Positions 53,195-61,465 of a stretch of 64,000 nucleotides of DNA are shown here, piece by piece. The stretch is from Streptomyces avidinii (lineage in GTDB: Bacteria; Actinomycetota; Actinomycetes; Streptomycetales; Streptomycetaceae). The DNA lies in NCBI RefSeq assembly GCF_014650695.1, contig NZ_BMVL01000003.1, positions 557,120-621,119 of the forward strand, given 5' to 3'. Within the stretch, counting starts at the first letter, position 1. Each line of letters starts with the position of its first letter. The translations under genes were made by a program, and so were the position numbers. Below the pieces are notes generated by a model that worked only from the letters and a program-made list of their open reading frames with translations, had not been told where the DNA came from and made no database searches.

Positions 53195-54456
53195 TCTGGC
53201 ACCGCCCCACCGCCGGCCCCGGCCGGCCCGACCCGCGCCCGCGCGTGGTCGTCACCGGGATCGGCGTGAAGTCCCCGGCCGGACTCACCCTCGACGAGGT
53301 CATGGACACCGTCCTCGCGGCGCGCCCCACCGCCGAGGTTCACAAGGACCTGATCGAGACCGGCTCACCCGTCCACATCGCGTGCCGGGTACCCGACTTC
53401 GACGTCGACTCCTACCTCACCCGACGCGAGCGCCGCCAGATCGACCGGCCCACCGAACTGGCCCTGTGCGCGGCGGCCGACGCCGTACGCCAGGCCGCTC
53501 TGCCCACCCTGACGCCCTCCCGGGTGGGCGTCCACCTGGGCACCGGCATCGGCGGACTCCCCACCATGGAGGCGCTCGTCCGGGACAACGACGCGAACCC
53601 GACGGCCATGCCCGTGCACTCCGTGCCCCGGACCATGGCCAACTCCGCCGCCGCCCGCGTGGCGATGCACTACGGCTTCCAGGGTTCCTGCGTCACCTAC
53701 TCCACGGCCTGCGCCAGCGGCGCCACGGCCATCGGCGAGGCAACCCGCCGCATCCAGCACGGGGAGCTCGACGTCGCCGTCGCCGGCGGGTTCGACTCCG
53801 CGGTGACCGCCTTCATGCTCAGCGGCTTCTCACGGATGCAGGCCCTCTCCACCCGCAACGACGATCCCCGCAGCGCCAGCCGCCCCTTCGACGCCGCGCG
53901 CGACGGCTTTGTCATGGGCGAGGGCGCGGCCGTGCTCGTACTGGAACTGCGCGAGTCCGCACTGATGCGCGGAGCCACCGTCCTCGGGGAGATCGCGGGC
54001 TACGCCACCAACGCCGACGCCCACCACATCGTGGCCCCGCACACGGACGGGGCCGTCGCGGCCGCCTGCATGGCGGGGGCCGTCTCGGACGCCGGACTGC
54101 TGCCCTCCGACATCGGCCAGATCAGCGCGCACGGCACGTCCACCCAGGCCAACGACAGGGCCGAAGCAGCCGCGATCCACCGGTGCTTCAACGGGCAGGC
54201 CCCGCCGGTGACCGCAGTCAAGGGCGTCACCGGGCACCTCATCGGCGGCTCCGGGGCCCTGGAGGCCGCGATCGCCCTGGCCTGCGCGCAGCGGCGGATC
54301 GTGCCGCCCGTCGCCAACCTCACCACCGCCTCGGAGTCCGACCGGATCGATGTGGTCGCCGGAGCCCCGCGCGTCGTGGACAGTGCCCCGGTGCTCTCCA
54401 ACTCCTTCGGCTTCGGCGGACAGAACGTCTGCCTGGTCCTGCAGCCCGCCACCTGA
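53191..54456 (+). CDS. Beta-ketoacyl-ACP synthase, KAS II/KS-alpha-like (421 aa)
   Basis: This is an elongating ketosynthase with the C-H-H triad: Cys174 in TYSTACASGA, His314 in SAHGTSTQAND, His349 in KGVTGHLIGGSG. PNSFGFGGQN-like SNSFGFGGQNVCLVL ends the fold. No chain-length-factor gene accompanies it, so it is FabF-like or works alone. It could extend a primer from primary metabolism using host FabD/FabG. It is coupled to the ACP. Confidence 0.93.
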   Translation: MIWHRPTAGPGRPDPRPRVVVTGIGVKSPAGLTLDEVMDTVLAARPTAEVHKDLIETGSPVHIACRVPDFDVDSYLTRRERRQIDRPTELALCAAADAVRQAALPTLTPSRVGVHLGTGIGGLPTMEALVRDNDANPTAMPVHSVPRTMANSAAARVAMHYGFQGSCVTYSTACASGATAIGEATRRIQHGELDVAVAGGFDSAVTAFMLSGFSRMQALSTRNDDPRSASRPFDAARDGFVMGEGAAVLVLELRESALMRGATVLGEIAGYATNADAHHIVAPHTDGAVAAACMAGAVSDAGLLPSDIGQISAHGTSTQANDRAEAAAIHRCFNGQAPPVTAVKGVTGHLIGGSGALEAAIALACAQRRIVPPVANLTTASESDRIDVVAGAPRVVDSAPVLSNSFGFGGQNVCLVLQPAT

Positions 54457-54474
54457 ACCCCGGGAGTTCCTGCC

Positions 54475-55530
54475 ATGCGCATCCTCGTCACCGGCGCCTG
54501 CGGCGTCGTAGGCACCGAAGTGGCCGGGCGTCTCGCGGCGGAGACCGTCGGCCGCACCGGTACCGACATCGTCCGCACCGCGCGCCGTGCGGGCGCCACC
54601 GCCACCACGGGCTCCGGTCCCGTGCCCTGGAACATCGGCGCCGAACCCGCCCCGGACCGCCTCACCGGGCGGCCCTGGGACGCCATCGTCCACACCGCGG
54701 CCTCCACCCGGTGGACCATGAGCCGTCAGGAGGCCACCGACGCCAACATCCGGACCCTGCGCGCGGTGCTCGCGCTCGCCGGCCCGGAGACCCACGTCGT
54801 CCACGTCTCCACCGCCTACGTGGGCGGAGTCCGCGCTCCCGAGGACCTCAGGGGAGAGGAGTTCGAGGGCTACCGCAACGGCTACGAGTGGTCGAAGTCC
54901 GTGTGCGAGGAGATCGTGGCCACCGATCACCGGGGACCTGCGACCATCGTCCGCCCGCCGCTGGTCCTGGGCCGACGCGGCGACGGCCGCATCGGCCGCT
55001 TCTCCGGCCCCTACAGCCTCTTCCCGGCCCTCGTCTCCGGCCTCGCGGCGGTCGTCGTGGGGGACCCGGAGGGCTACGCCGAGATCAGCCCAGTCGACGA
55101 GGTCGCCGAGGTGATCGCGGACGCCGCCCTCGGCGCCCCGCCCGCCGCGCCGCTCACCGAGGTGATCGCGGCGGGGCAGGACAGCATGCGCCTGTCCGAC
55201 CTGGTCCGCATCACGTGCGACACGCTCAACGCCTTCCGGGCCGAGCACGGCGTCGACCCGATCGCGCAGCCGCCGACCGTGTCGACCGACAGCTGGAACC
55301 GCTTCTTCCTGCCGCTGGCCGCGCAATGGCTCTCTCCCGTCCAGCAGGAGGCAGTGAAGCTCCTCGCGATGTTCCAGAGCTACACGAGCATGAGCGAGCC
55401 CTTCGAACCCACCCGCAAGGTCGCCGATCCCGGCGAAGTGATGGCGGCATCGGTGCTGCACTGGGCGCGCAGCAAACCCCGGCAGGCGCTCGGCCGCACC
55501 GTGCCGTGGACATTGATCGACGCCGCATGA
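54475..55530 (+). CDS. SDRe/thioester-reductase-like NAD(P)-dependent reductase (351 aa)
   Basis: This is an extended SDR with a Rossmann GACGVVGTEVA motif, HTAASTRWT, VHVSTAYVGGV and catalytic YEWSK (Y-x3-K) in NGYEWSKSVCEE. The STAYVxG and YxxSK combination is typical of the R-domain/fatty-acyl reductase group. It would release an ACP thioester as an aldehyde (inference), feeding the aminotransferase. A C-terminal helical region (LSPVQQEAVKLLAMFQSY) resembles the substrate-binding part of acyl reductases. Confidence 0.82.
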   Translation: MRILVTGACGVVGTEVAGRLAAETVGRTGTDIVRTARRAGATATTGSGPVPWNIGAEPAPDRLTGRPWDAIVHTAASTRWTMSRQEATDANIRTLRAVLALAGPETHVVHVSTAYVGGVRAPEDLRGEEFEGYRNGYEWSKSVCEEIVATDHRGPATIVRPPLVLGRRGDGRIGRFSGPYSLFPALVSGLAAVVVGDPEGYAEISPVDEVAEVIADAALGAPPAAPLTEVIAAGQDSMRLSDLVRITCDTLNAFRAEHGVDPIAQPPTVSTDSWNRFFLPLAAQWLSPVQQEAVKLLAMFQSYTSMSEPFEPTRKVADPGEVMAASVLHWARSKPRQALGRTVPWTLIDAA

Positions 55531-55563
55531 GGGAGGAACGGACAACGGAAAGGACGGCCGACC

Positions 55564-56109
55564 GTGCACGCCCTGCTGATCAGCGGAAGCCCCCGGGCGG
55601 GCTCCGGAACCAGCGCGCTCGCCGCGCTGGTGGGCGATGCCCTGCTCGCCCGGGGCGCCACCGTGACCCTGCTGGAACTGGCGGAGCCCTCGGCCCCGCG
55701 GCTCCGGGACACGCGGCGCAGCCACGACGCCGTGGTCCTGGCCAGCCCCGTGCACCACGCGAGTTACTCGGGCCTGCTCAAGCTCGCGCTGGACGAGGTA
55801 CCGGGCGACTGGCTCGCCGACACGGCGGTCGGACTCCTCGCCCACGGCTCCGGGCCGCGCACCGGGAACGTGGTGTGCGAACACCTGCGTACGGTGGCCG
55901 GGGCGCTCGGAGGCTGGGTGGCCCCGACCCGGATCGCGGCCTGCCCCGCCGACTTCGCCCCGGGGCCGCACGGCGCCCCCGGGCCGCACGCAGCCCTGCT
56001 GCGCCGCTGCGACGCCCTCGCCGCGGAACTCCACCGCTGCGCGACGATGCTCCGCACCCCGGTCCCGGCCCCGGTTCGAGTGCCGGCCTCGGCTCCTGGG
56101 ATCGCCTGA
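55564..56109 (+). CDS. NADPH-dependent FMN reductase (181 aa)
   Basis: This is a flavodoxin-like fold with SGSPRAGSGTSALA as the FMN phosphate loop and ASPVHHASYSGLLKLALDEVP. It could supply reduced flavin to the acyl-CoA-dehydrogenase-like protein or P450 system, or reduce a quinone. GGAAAGG precedes the GTG. The C-terminal tail is Pro/Ala/Val-rich. It is the last forward gene of the cluster, only 8 bp from the convergent AlkZ-like gene. Confidence 0.87.
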   Translation: MHALLISGSPRAGSGTSALAALVGDALLARGATVTLLELAEPSAPRLRDTRRSHDAVVLASPVHHASYSGLLKLALDEVPGDWLADTAVGLLAHGSGPRTGNVVCEHLRTVAGALGGWVAPTRIAACPADFAPGPHGAPGPHAALLRRCDALAAELHRCATMLRTPVPAPVRVPASAPGIA

Positions 56110-56117
56110 CGGGGCGC

Positions 56118-57218
56118 TCACGCGGGCGGGCCGCCGATGCGTACGCGGTCGTGGGCGTGGTCGGTCAGGAAGGACGCCAGGGCCCGGCCCTCCTCCTCGA
56201 CGGCGTCGCGGGCGGCGGGGGAGAGGCGGCGCAGCGGGGTGACGACGAGTGCGTCGTCGGACCGGGCCCATGTGGCGGACACGCGCCCGTCGACCAGGAC
56301 GACGCGCTCGCCGGCGACCGACAGGCCCCGGTGCGCGTCGTCGATGATCCGGGTGCGGTCCTGGTAGCCGAGGATCGCGTTGTCGAAGGCAGGCAGGAAC
56401 CTGACGGGCGCCGGGGTGTCCGGGTCCGGGCGCGGCGCGTCGGGCAGGTCGAGGAGTTCGCGGCCCCGCTCGTCACGGAAGGCGACGAGTTCCCCGCGCA
56501 CGGCCTTGACCGCCGCGGGCAGCCCGGCCAGACCGCACCAGGCGCGCAGGTCGGCGGAGGCGGCGGGCCCGTAGGCGGCCAGGTAGCGGAGGACCAGAGC
56601 CTGGCCGACCGGGTCGGCGGCGTCCGGGTCGAGGGGCGCGATGTCGCGTCCCAGCCAGGTCGTGAGGAGGGCGTTGCGCACTCCGCCCCCGGTGCGCCAC
56701 AGGCCGCGCGGGGGCAACTGGACCATCGGGAGGAGCGCCGCGACCAGCAGTTCACCGAGTACCCGGCGCGGCGGTGCGGGCCGGCGGTCGGGGAGGGCCC
56801 CGACGAGCTCGGCCATCGTGCGGGGCCGGCCGTCGGCCATGACCGCCCGGCCGGCCGCCGCCAGCTCCTCCGGATCGATTCCGGCGAGCTCGCGGCGGTA
56901 GGTGGCCAGGACCCGCCCGCGCAGCATCCTGTCGTGCCGGGCCCGCCAGGCCAGCGCGTCGTCGGCGCCGAGGAGGTGGACGGTGCGGCGCATCATGTGG
57001 GTGCGTACGACGTCCCGGCCGGTGAGCAGGTCGTTCAGGTCCACCGGTGCAAAGCCCCGCACCCGCGCCCACAGGCCGGTGAACGGCTCCTGCGGTTCCT
57101 GTGCCTGCATGCCGCACAGGTGTGTGACGACGTCGGCCGCCGGGGCGCCGGTGCGGTCGAGCAGGAACTGCCGGGCGAGCGTGGCACGGTTGAGGGCGCG
57201 GGTGTCGAGGACGGTCAT
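56118..57218 (-). CDS. HTH_42 AlkZ-like DNA glycosylase candidate (366 aa)
   Basis: This is a winged-helix DNA-binding domain protein of the HTH_42 superfamily, with a QAQ catalytic-type motif at residues 38-40 (THLCGMQAQEPQEP), RTHMMRRTVHLL, and C-terminal FLPAFDNAILGYQDR. AlkZ-type enzymes with QxQ unhook DNA interstrand cross-links and occur in clusters for DNA-alkylating antibiotics. It abuts the cluster end and converges with it. It may be a self-resistance gene, or one of the many stand-alone members of the family. Confidence 0.82.
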   Translation of the reverse strand: MTVLDTRALNRATLARQFLLDRTGAPAADVVTHLCGMQAQEPQEPFTGLWARVRGFAPVDLNDLLTGRDVVRTHMMRRTVHLLGADDALAWRARHDRMLRGRVLATYRRELAGIDPEELAAAGRAVMADGRPRTMAELVGALPDRRPAPPRRVLGELLVAALLPMVQLPPRGLWRTGGGVRNALLTTWLGRDIAPLDPDAADPVGQALVLRYLAAYGPAASADLRAWCGLAGLPAAVKAVRGELVAFRDERGRELLDLPDAPRPDPDTPAPVRFLPAFDNAILGYQDRTRIIDDAHRGLSVAGERVVLVDGRVSATWARSDDALVVTPLRRLSPAARDAVEEEGRALASFLTDHAHDRVRIGGPPA

Positions 57219-57230
57219 CGCTGTCGGACC

Positions 57231-57656
57231 TCAGCCGTTGTACGGGGCGGCGACGACGTCCAGGACCCAGACGATGCCGAAGCGGTCCTTGAGCATGCCG
57301 TACAGCGGGGCCCACTGGGCGGGCTCCAGCGGCTGCACGACGGTCGAGCCGACGGACAGTTTCTCCCACAGGGCGGTGATCTCGTCGGCGCTGTCGCCGC
57401 GCACGGAGACGAAGACGGCGTTCTCGCCCGGGTTCCACGGCATCCGGGACGGCACGTCGTAGGCCATGACGGCGAAACCGTTGGCCGCGGTCACCTGGCC
57501 CCAGGTCACCCGGTCCGCCTCGGCGGGGTCCTGCACGTTGCCGACGTCCTGGTAGGTGACCACGGCGGCGGTCCCGCCGAAGACGGACGCGTAGAAGTCG
57601 AGTGCCGCGCGGGCGTCACCCCGGAAGTTCAGGTGGGTCGTGGTCGTGAGGGACAT
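57231..57656 (-). CDS. VOC/PhnB-like protein (141 aa)
   Basis: A single VOC/glyoxalase-type module of the PhnB class: LNFRGDARAALDFYASVFGGTAAVVTYQD and a C-terminal LKDRFGIVWVLDVV. PhnB-like proteins are small, metal-binding or non-catalytic. The ATG has AGGAG upstream. It is divergent from the WYL regulator, sharing the palindrome at 57716-57744. Confidence 0.87.
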   Translation of the reverse strand: MSLTTTTHLNFRGDARAALDFYASVFGGTAAVVTYQDVGNVQDPAEADRVTWGQVTAANGFAVMAYDVPSRMPWNPGENAVFVSVRGDSADEITALWEKLSVGSTVVQPLEPAQWAPLYGMLKDRFGIVWVLDVVAAPYNG

Positions 57657-57715
57657 GAATGGCTCCTGGTCCTGGATTCACCGAGCGGTTCGCCGCTGTG
57701 TCAGCACGCTCCCAC

Positions 57716-57744
57716 GGGTAGCGGACAGGATCTGTCCGCTACCC
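57716..57744. promoter_or_regulatory. 29-bp perfect palindromic operator
   Basis: GGGTAGCGGACAG (57716-57728), a GAT spacer, then CTGTCCGCTACCC (57732-57744): perfect 13-bp arms in the divergent gap, just before the regulator start. It is a very likely binding site of the WYL-type regulator, controlling itself and the VOC gene. Confidence 0.85.
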
Positions 57745-57752
57745 CGCGCAGA

Positions 57753-58841
57753 ATGTGCACCGTGCCGAAAACCTCCGCGCGGCTGCTCGCGCTCCTGTCC
57801 CTGCTGCAGACCCGGCGCGACTGGCCGGGGCAGGAGCTGGCGACCCGGCTGGACATCAGTGCGCGTACCGTCCGCCGCGACGTGGACCGTCTGCGCGAGC
57901 TCGGCTACCCCATCGCGGCCTCCAAGGGTCCCGACGGCGGCTACCGGCTCGACGCCGGTTCGCAGCTGCCCCCGCTCCTGTTCGACGACGACCAGGCCGT
58001 CGCCCTCGCGGTGGCCCTCCAGACGGCCGCCGCGACCGGATCCGGAATCGGCGACGCGGCCGAGCGCGCACTCGTCACCCTCCGCCAGGTGCTGCCCAGC
58101 CGACTGCGCCACCGGATCGACCTGCTCCGGGTGACGGTCGTCGCCCCGCCCGAGGCCGGTCCGGCACAGGTCGACAGCCAGGTCCTGATGGCGATCAGCA
58201 CCGCCATCCACGCCTGCGAGGAGCTCCGCTTCGACCACACCCCCGCCGTGCCGTCCTCTTCCTCCGTCCCGTCCGTCCCGTCCGTCCCGTCCGTCCCGTC
58301 CGTCCCGTCCGTCCCGTCCGTCCCGGTCCAGGGCGACAGCTCCGGCAACCGGCGCCGGGTGCAGCCCCATCACCTGATCACCCGGGGCGGGCGCTGGTAC
58401 CTCCTCGCCTGGGACCTCGACCGCCACGACTGGCGCACCTTCCGCGTGGACCGCATTGCGCCCCGCAGTCCCACCGGCCCCCGCTTCACCCCGCGGGAGC
58501 TGCCCGGAGGCGACGTGGCCGCCTTCGTCACCGGCCGGTTCCGGGGATCCGACGGACCGGCCGACTGGCCCTGCCGCGGCGAGGCGATCCTCGACCTGCC
58601 GGCGGCCTCCGTCGCTCCGTACGCCCGCGACGGATTCGTCGAGGAACTGGGCCCCGAGCGCTGCCGGCTGGTCCTCGGCTCCTGGTCCTGGATCGGCCTG
58701 GCCTCGACCATCGGCCGGTTCGACGCCGAGGTCCACGGCGTCCGGCCCGCCGAGCTGAGGGAGGCCTTCGCGCACCTCGCCCGCCGCTGCGCCGGTGCCG
58801 CGGCCGAGGATCCCTCCCCACCCGCGCCCGGGGCGGTCTGA
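57753..58841 (+). CDS. DeoR/YafY-type regulator with WYL-like domain (362 aa)
   Basis: N-terminal HTH (SARLLALLSLLQTRRDWPGQELATRLDISARTVRRDVDRLRELGYPI) then a WYL-like ligand or nucleic-acid sensor (VQPHHLITRGGRWYLLAWDLDRHDWRTFRVDRI). Between them is a seven-copy Ser-Val-Pro run encoded by 9-bp repeats, which is atypical. A start codon at 57753 or 57762 is possible. It probably binds the palindrome immediately upstream. Confidence 0.87.
   Translation: MCTVPKTSARLLALLSLLQTRRDWPGQELATRLDISARTVRRDVDRLRELGYPIAASKGPDGGYRLDAGSQLPPLLFDDDQAVALAVALQTAAATGSGIGDAAERALVTLRQVLPSRLRHRIDLLRVTVVAPPEAGPAQVDSQVLMAISTAIHACEELRFDHTPAVPSSSSVPSVPSVPSVPSVPSVPSVPVQGDSSGNRRRVQPHHLITRGGRWYLLAWDLDRHDWRTFRVDRIAPRSPTGPRFTPRELPGGDVAAFVTGRFRGSDGPADWPCRGEAILDLPAASVAPYARDGFVEELGPERCRLVLGSWSWIGLASTIGRFDAEVHGVRPAELREAFAHLARRCAGAAAEDPSPPAPGAV
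58263..58325 (+). repeat. Seven-copy 9-bp in-frame repeat (TCCGTCCCG)
   Basis: Seven perfect TCCGTCCCG units encode Ser-Val-Pro triplets in the linker of the WYL regulator. Being a multiple of three, expansion or contraction keeps the frame but alters linker length. Confidence 0.9.
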
Positions 58842-58850
58842 CGCAGGCGG

Positions 58851-59462
58851 TCAGCCCTCGACGGCCGTCCCCCGCCGGGTCCGCGCATCGAGGACCGCGG
58901 CGGTGAAGCCCGCCAGTTGGGCCCTGAGCTCCTCACGGGGTACGCCCTTGTCGCCGGCCAGGTAGGCGACCAGGTCTGCCCGGGTGGCCGCGAGCAGCGC
59001 GTGGGCGGTGAAGTCGCTGTCGGGCGGACCGGGGAGGCGCCGCAGCAGGTCCCGGACCAACGCGTGCCAATGGTCGTAGTGGTCCGCCCGGTAGGGGCTG
59101 TCCGCGCCGCTTCCCTCCAGCGCCAGCGCGAGGTGGCGGTTGTCGAGCTTGAAGCAGAGGACGGCGTCGAGCAGGGCCGGTACGCGTTCGAGTGGTGGTG
59201 TGGCCGGTCCCAGTGGCTCGGGACCCTCTTCGATCGCTGCCCTGACCGGGGCCAGCCGTGCCTCGTACAGCGCGCGGATCAGCCCGGTGCGATCGCCGAA
59301 GGCGCGAAAGAGCGTCGCCTTGCCCACGCCGGCCGCCGTCGCGATGTCGGCCATGGTCACTTCTTCGGGGCTCCGGCACTGGGCGAAGAGGGCGTCGGCG
59401 GCGGCGAAGACGGCCGCCCGGTTGCGGACCGCGTCCTTGCGCGGCTTGCGTTCGGCGGTCAT
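58851..59462 (-). CDS. TetR family repressor (203 aa)
   Basis: Classic TetR N-terminal HTH: AAVFAAADALFAQCRSPEEVTMADIATAAGVGKATLFRAFGDRTGLIRALYE. The C-terminal ligand domain is helical and variable. GGAGG precedes the ATG at 59462; the frame extends 11 codons further but overlaps an operator. It is divergent from the SnoaL/NmrA operon across two matching operators, so it probably represses both. Confidence 0.9.
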   Translation of the reverse strand: MTAERKPRKDAVRNRAAVFAAADALFAQCRSPEEVTMADIATAAGVGKATLFRAFGDRTGLIRALYEARLAPVRAAIEEGPEPLGPATPPLERVPALLDAVLCFKLDNRHLALALEGSGADSPYRADHYDHWHALVRDLLRRLPGPPDSDFTAHALLAATRADLVAYLAGDKGVPREELRAQLAGFTAAVLDARTRRGTAVEG

Positions 59463-59482
59463 GGGACTGTTCCTCCATTTGC

Positions 59483-59534
59483 GATACGGACCCACGGTCC
59501 GTATCTTCGGAGCGAGAAGCGGACCACTGGTCCG
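59483..59534. promoter_or_regulatory. Two TetR operators in the divergent promoter region
   Basis: GATACGGACC-CAC-GGTCCGTATC (59483-59505) is a perfect 10-bp palindrome. CGGACC-ACT-GGTCCG (59520-59534) is a second, partly matching copy whose centre is 33 bp away. Both lie between the TetR gene and the SnoaL-like gene. Confidence 0.85.
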
Positions 59535-59558
59535 TATCGTAGTGGACGGAGAGCCGCC

Positions 59559-59999
59559 ATGCCCGCAACCACCTCACCCCCGGACCTGTACCGGCACAGC
59601 CTGCGCCTGCTCCTCGACAAGGACATCGCCTCCTGGGTCGGTCTGTGGTCGGAGCACGGAACCATGGAGTTCCCCTTCGCCCCGCCTGGTTGGCCCGGCC
59701 GGCTGGAGGGGCGGGAGGCCGTCGCCGCCTACATGCGGGACTATCCCGACCACATCGACCTGCACGACTTCCCCGACCTGCGGATCCACGAGACCACCGA
59801 CCCGCGGACCATCGTGGTCGAGATGCGCGGAGTGGGCCGCGTGGTCGCGACCGGGGGCCCCTTCGACATGACCTACATCGCCGTCGTGACGGTCGAGGAC
59901 GGGCAGTTCACCGCCTACCGCGACTACTGGAACCCCCTGACCGTCCAGGAACCCGGGGTGGACTTCGCCACGGATCCCGCGAGGAGCAGCGCCCGATGA
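59559..59999 (+). CDS. SnoaL/NTF2-like protein (146 aa)
   Basis: This is a nuclear-transport-factor-2-like cone fold (LYRHSLRLLLDKDIASWVGLWSEHGTMEFPFAPPG, then YRDYWNP) of the SnoaL or ketosteroid-isomerase type. GGAGAG precedes the ATG. It overlaps the NmrA gene by ATGA. The family includes polyketide cyclases and catabolic hydrolases; the substrate is probably a small hydrophobic compound sensed by TetR. Confidence 0.87.
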   Translation: MPATTSPPDLYRHSLRLLLDKDIASWVGLWSEHGTMEFPFAPPGWPGRLEGREAVAAYMRDYPDHIDLHDFPDLRIHETTDPRTIVVEMRGVGRVVATGGPFDMTYIAVVTVEDGQFTAYRDYWNPLTVQEPGVDFATDPARSSAR

Positions 60000-60922
60000 A
60001 CACGATCGACCCCACCGGCACCACCCTGGTCATCGGCGCCACCGGCACCACCGGCGGCCGCACCGTCGAGCGGCTGATCGCCGAGGGCCGGCGGGTCCGC
60101 GCCGCAAGCCGTCGCGCCACCCCGATCCCGGGCGCCGAACCGGTCCGCTTCGACTGGTACGACCCCAGCGCCTTCGACGCCGCCGTGACCGGCGCCGATC
60201 GCGTCTACCTCGTACCGCCCATCGGCGAACCGGACCCGGCCGCGGTCATGCTGCCCTTCCTCGACCGGGCCCGCGCCGCGGGCGTACGCCGCGCCGTACT
60301 CCTGAGTTCCTCGGCCATCGCCGAGGGCGGCCCCGCGGTGGGGCAGGTGCACGCGGCCCTGCCCGGTCTGTTCGACGAGTGGGCGGTACTGCGCCCCTCC
60401 TGGTTCATGCAGAACTTCACCGGTACGCATGGCCATGCCGACAGCATCCGCACCGACGGAGCCATCCTGACCGCCGCCGGGACGGGCCGGGTCGGATTCG
60501 TCGACGCCGACGACATCGCCGCCGTCGCCGTACGGGCTCTGACCGACGACCGGGCCCCCGACGCCGACCTGGTCCTCACCGGGCCGGAAGCGCTCAGCCA
60601 CGACGACATCGCCGCGGTCCTCACGGACGTCACCGGACGCCCGGTGGTCCACCACCGGCTGACCTACGAGGCCATGCGCGAGCGCCTGGCCGCGGTCGTC
60701 CCACGCGAGTTCGCGACGATGCTGGCCGGGATGGACCGGGCCATCGCCGGAGGGGCCGAGGACCGCACCACCGACACGGTCCGGCGCCTCACCGGCCGCC
60801 CGCCGCACGGATTCCGGGCGGTCGCCGCACGCGAGCTGTCCGGTCGGGCGGCAGCGGCCGTCGGCGCCGCTCCGGAGGGTGCCTCCCACCCGGACAGCCC
60901 AACGGGCGCGGCCTCCGGGTGA
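59996..60922 (+). CDS. NmrA-like NAD(P)-binding reductase (308 aa)
   Basis: An atypical SDR with TLVIGATGTTGGRTVERL at the N terminus and AVLRPSWFMQNFTGTHG, the NmrA/isoflavone-reductase pattern without the classical YxxxK. It is coupled to the SnoaL-like gene and probably reduces an enone or quinone. The C-terminal 25 residues are Ala/Pro-rich and seem disordered. Confidence 0.85.
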   Translation: MNTIDPTGTTLVIGATGTTGGRTVERLIAEGRRVRAASRRATPIPGAEPVRFDWYDPSAFDAAVTGADRVYLVPPIGEPDPAAVMLPFLDRARAAGVRRAVLLSSSAIAEGGPAVGQVHAALPGLFDEWAVLRPSWFMQNFTGTHGHADSIRTDGAILTAAGTGRVGFVDADDIAAVAVRALTDDRAPDADLVLTGPEALSHDDIAAVLTDVTGRPVVHHRLTYEAMRERLAAVVPREFATMLAGMDRAIAGGAEDRTTDTVRRLTGRPPHGFRAVAARELSGRAAAAVGAAPEGASHPDSPTGAASG

Positions 60923-61017
60923 CGCCTACGCTGAAACGGCAACCCCACCCACGCGCCCCGGTCCCGCGGTCGGGGGCGACGGGCCGGACCGGTTCAGCAC
61001 CGAAAGGCGGTTCCGCC

Positions 61018-61371
61018 ATGGCCACCAGGTCTGACGCTCCCGTTCTCGACACGCTCGCCGCGATGACCATCGACTCCGTCGAGCACTGCACCATGGACGA
61101 GAAGACACTCATCACCACCCGCATCGCCGCCCTCGTCGCCATGGACGCACCGGCCATCTCCTACTTGGCCCACATCAGCCCCGCGGTCAAGGCCGACTTC
61201 ACCGTCGAGCAGCTCCAGGACGTACTCGTCGCGATCGCGCCCGTCGTGGGCACGGCGCGCGTCATGTCGGCGGCCGGGCACATCGCCCAGGCGTTCGGCG
61301 TCGCCATAGCCATGCTCGAAAGCGAAGCCGAAGCCATGGCCAACGCCGAGGCCGAGAGCCGCAACTCCTGA
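61018..61371 (+). CDS. AhpD/carboxymuconolactone-decarboxylase-like protein (117 aa)
   Basis: An all-helical small protein, DEKTLITTRIAALVAMDAPAISYLAHISPAVK, with the CMD-type core (LVAIAPVVGTARVMSAAG). The single Cys21 in EHCTMDEK lacks a CxxC partner, so peroxidase activity is unlikely as in AhpD proper. GAAAGGCGG precedes the ATG. It stands alone between the NmrA gene and a strong terminator. Confidence 0.75.
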   Translation: MATRSDAPVLDTLAAMTIDSVEHCTMDEKTLITTRIAALVAMDAPAISYLAHISPAVKADFTVEQLQDVLVAIAPVVGTARVMSAAGHIAQAFGVAIAMLESEAEAMANAEAESRNS

Positions 61372-61410
61372 GCCGCGGTCGGCGGCTCCTTCGCGTTCCG
61401 ACGCTCCCGC

Positions 61411-61454
61411 ACGAGCGGGGTCACGGCCCGGGCCCGGGCCGTGACCCCGCTCGT
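61411..61454. terminator. Bidirectional hairpin terminator
   Basis: Perfect 19-bp arms (61411-61429 and 61436-61454) around the loop GGGCCC lie between the convergent CMD-like and VOC genes. Confidence 0.93.
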
Positions 61455-61465
61455 CCCGTCTCCGC

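Noticed and set aside
53382..58841. An 1819-codon forward frame across the ketosynthase and downstream genes
   Set aside because: Out of frame with well-supported genes over most of its length and Arg/Pro-rich. Only its 3' end, from 57753, is the real WYL regulator.
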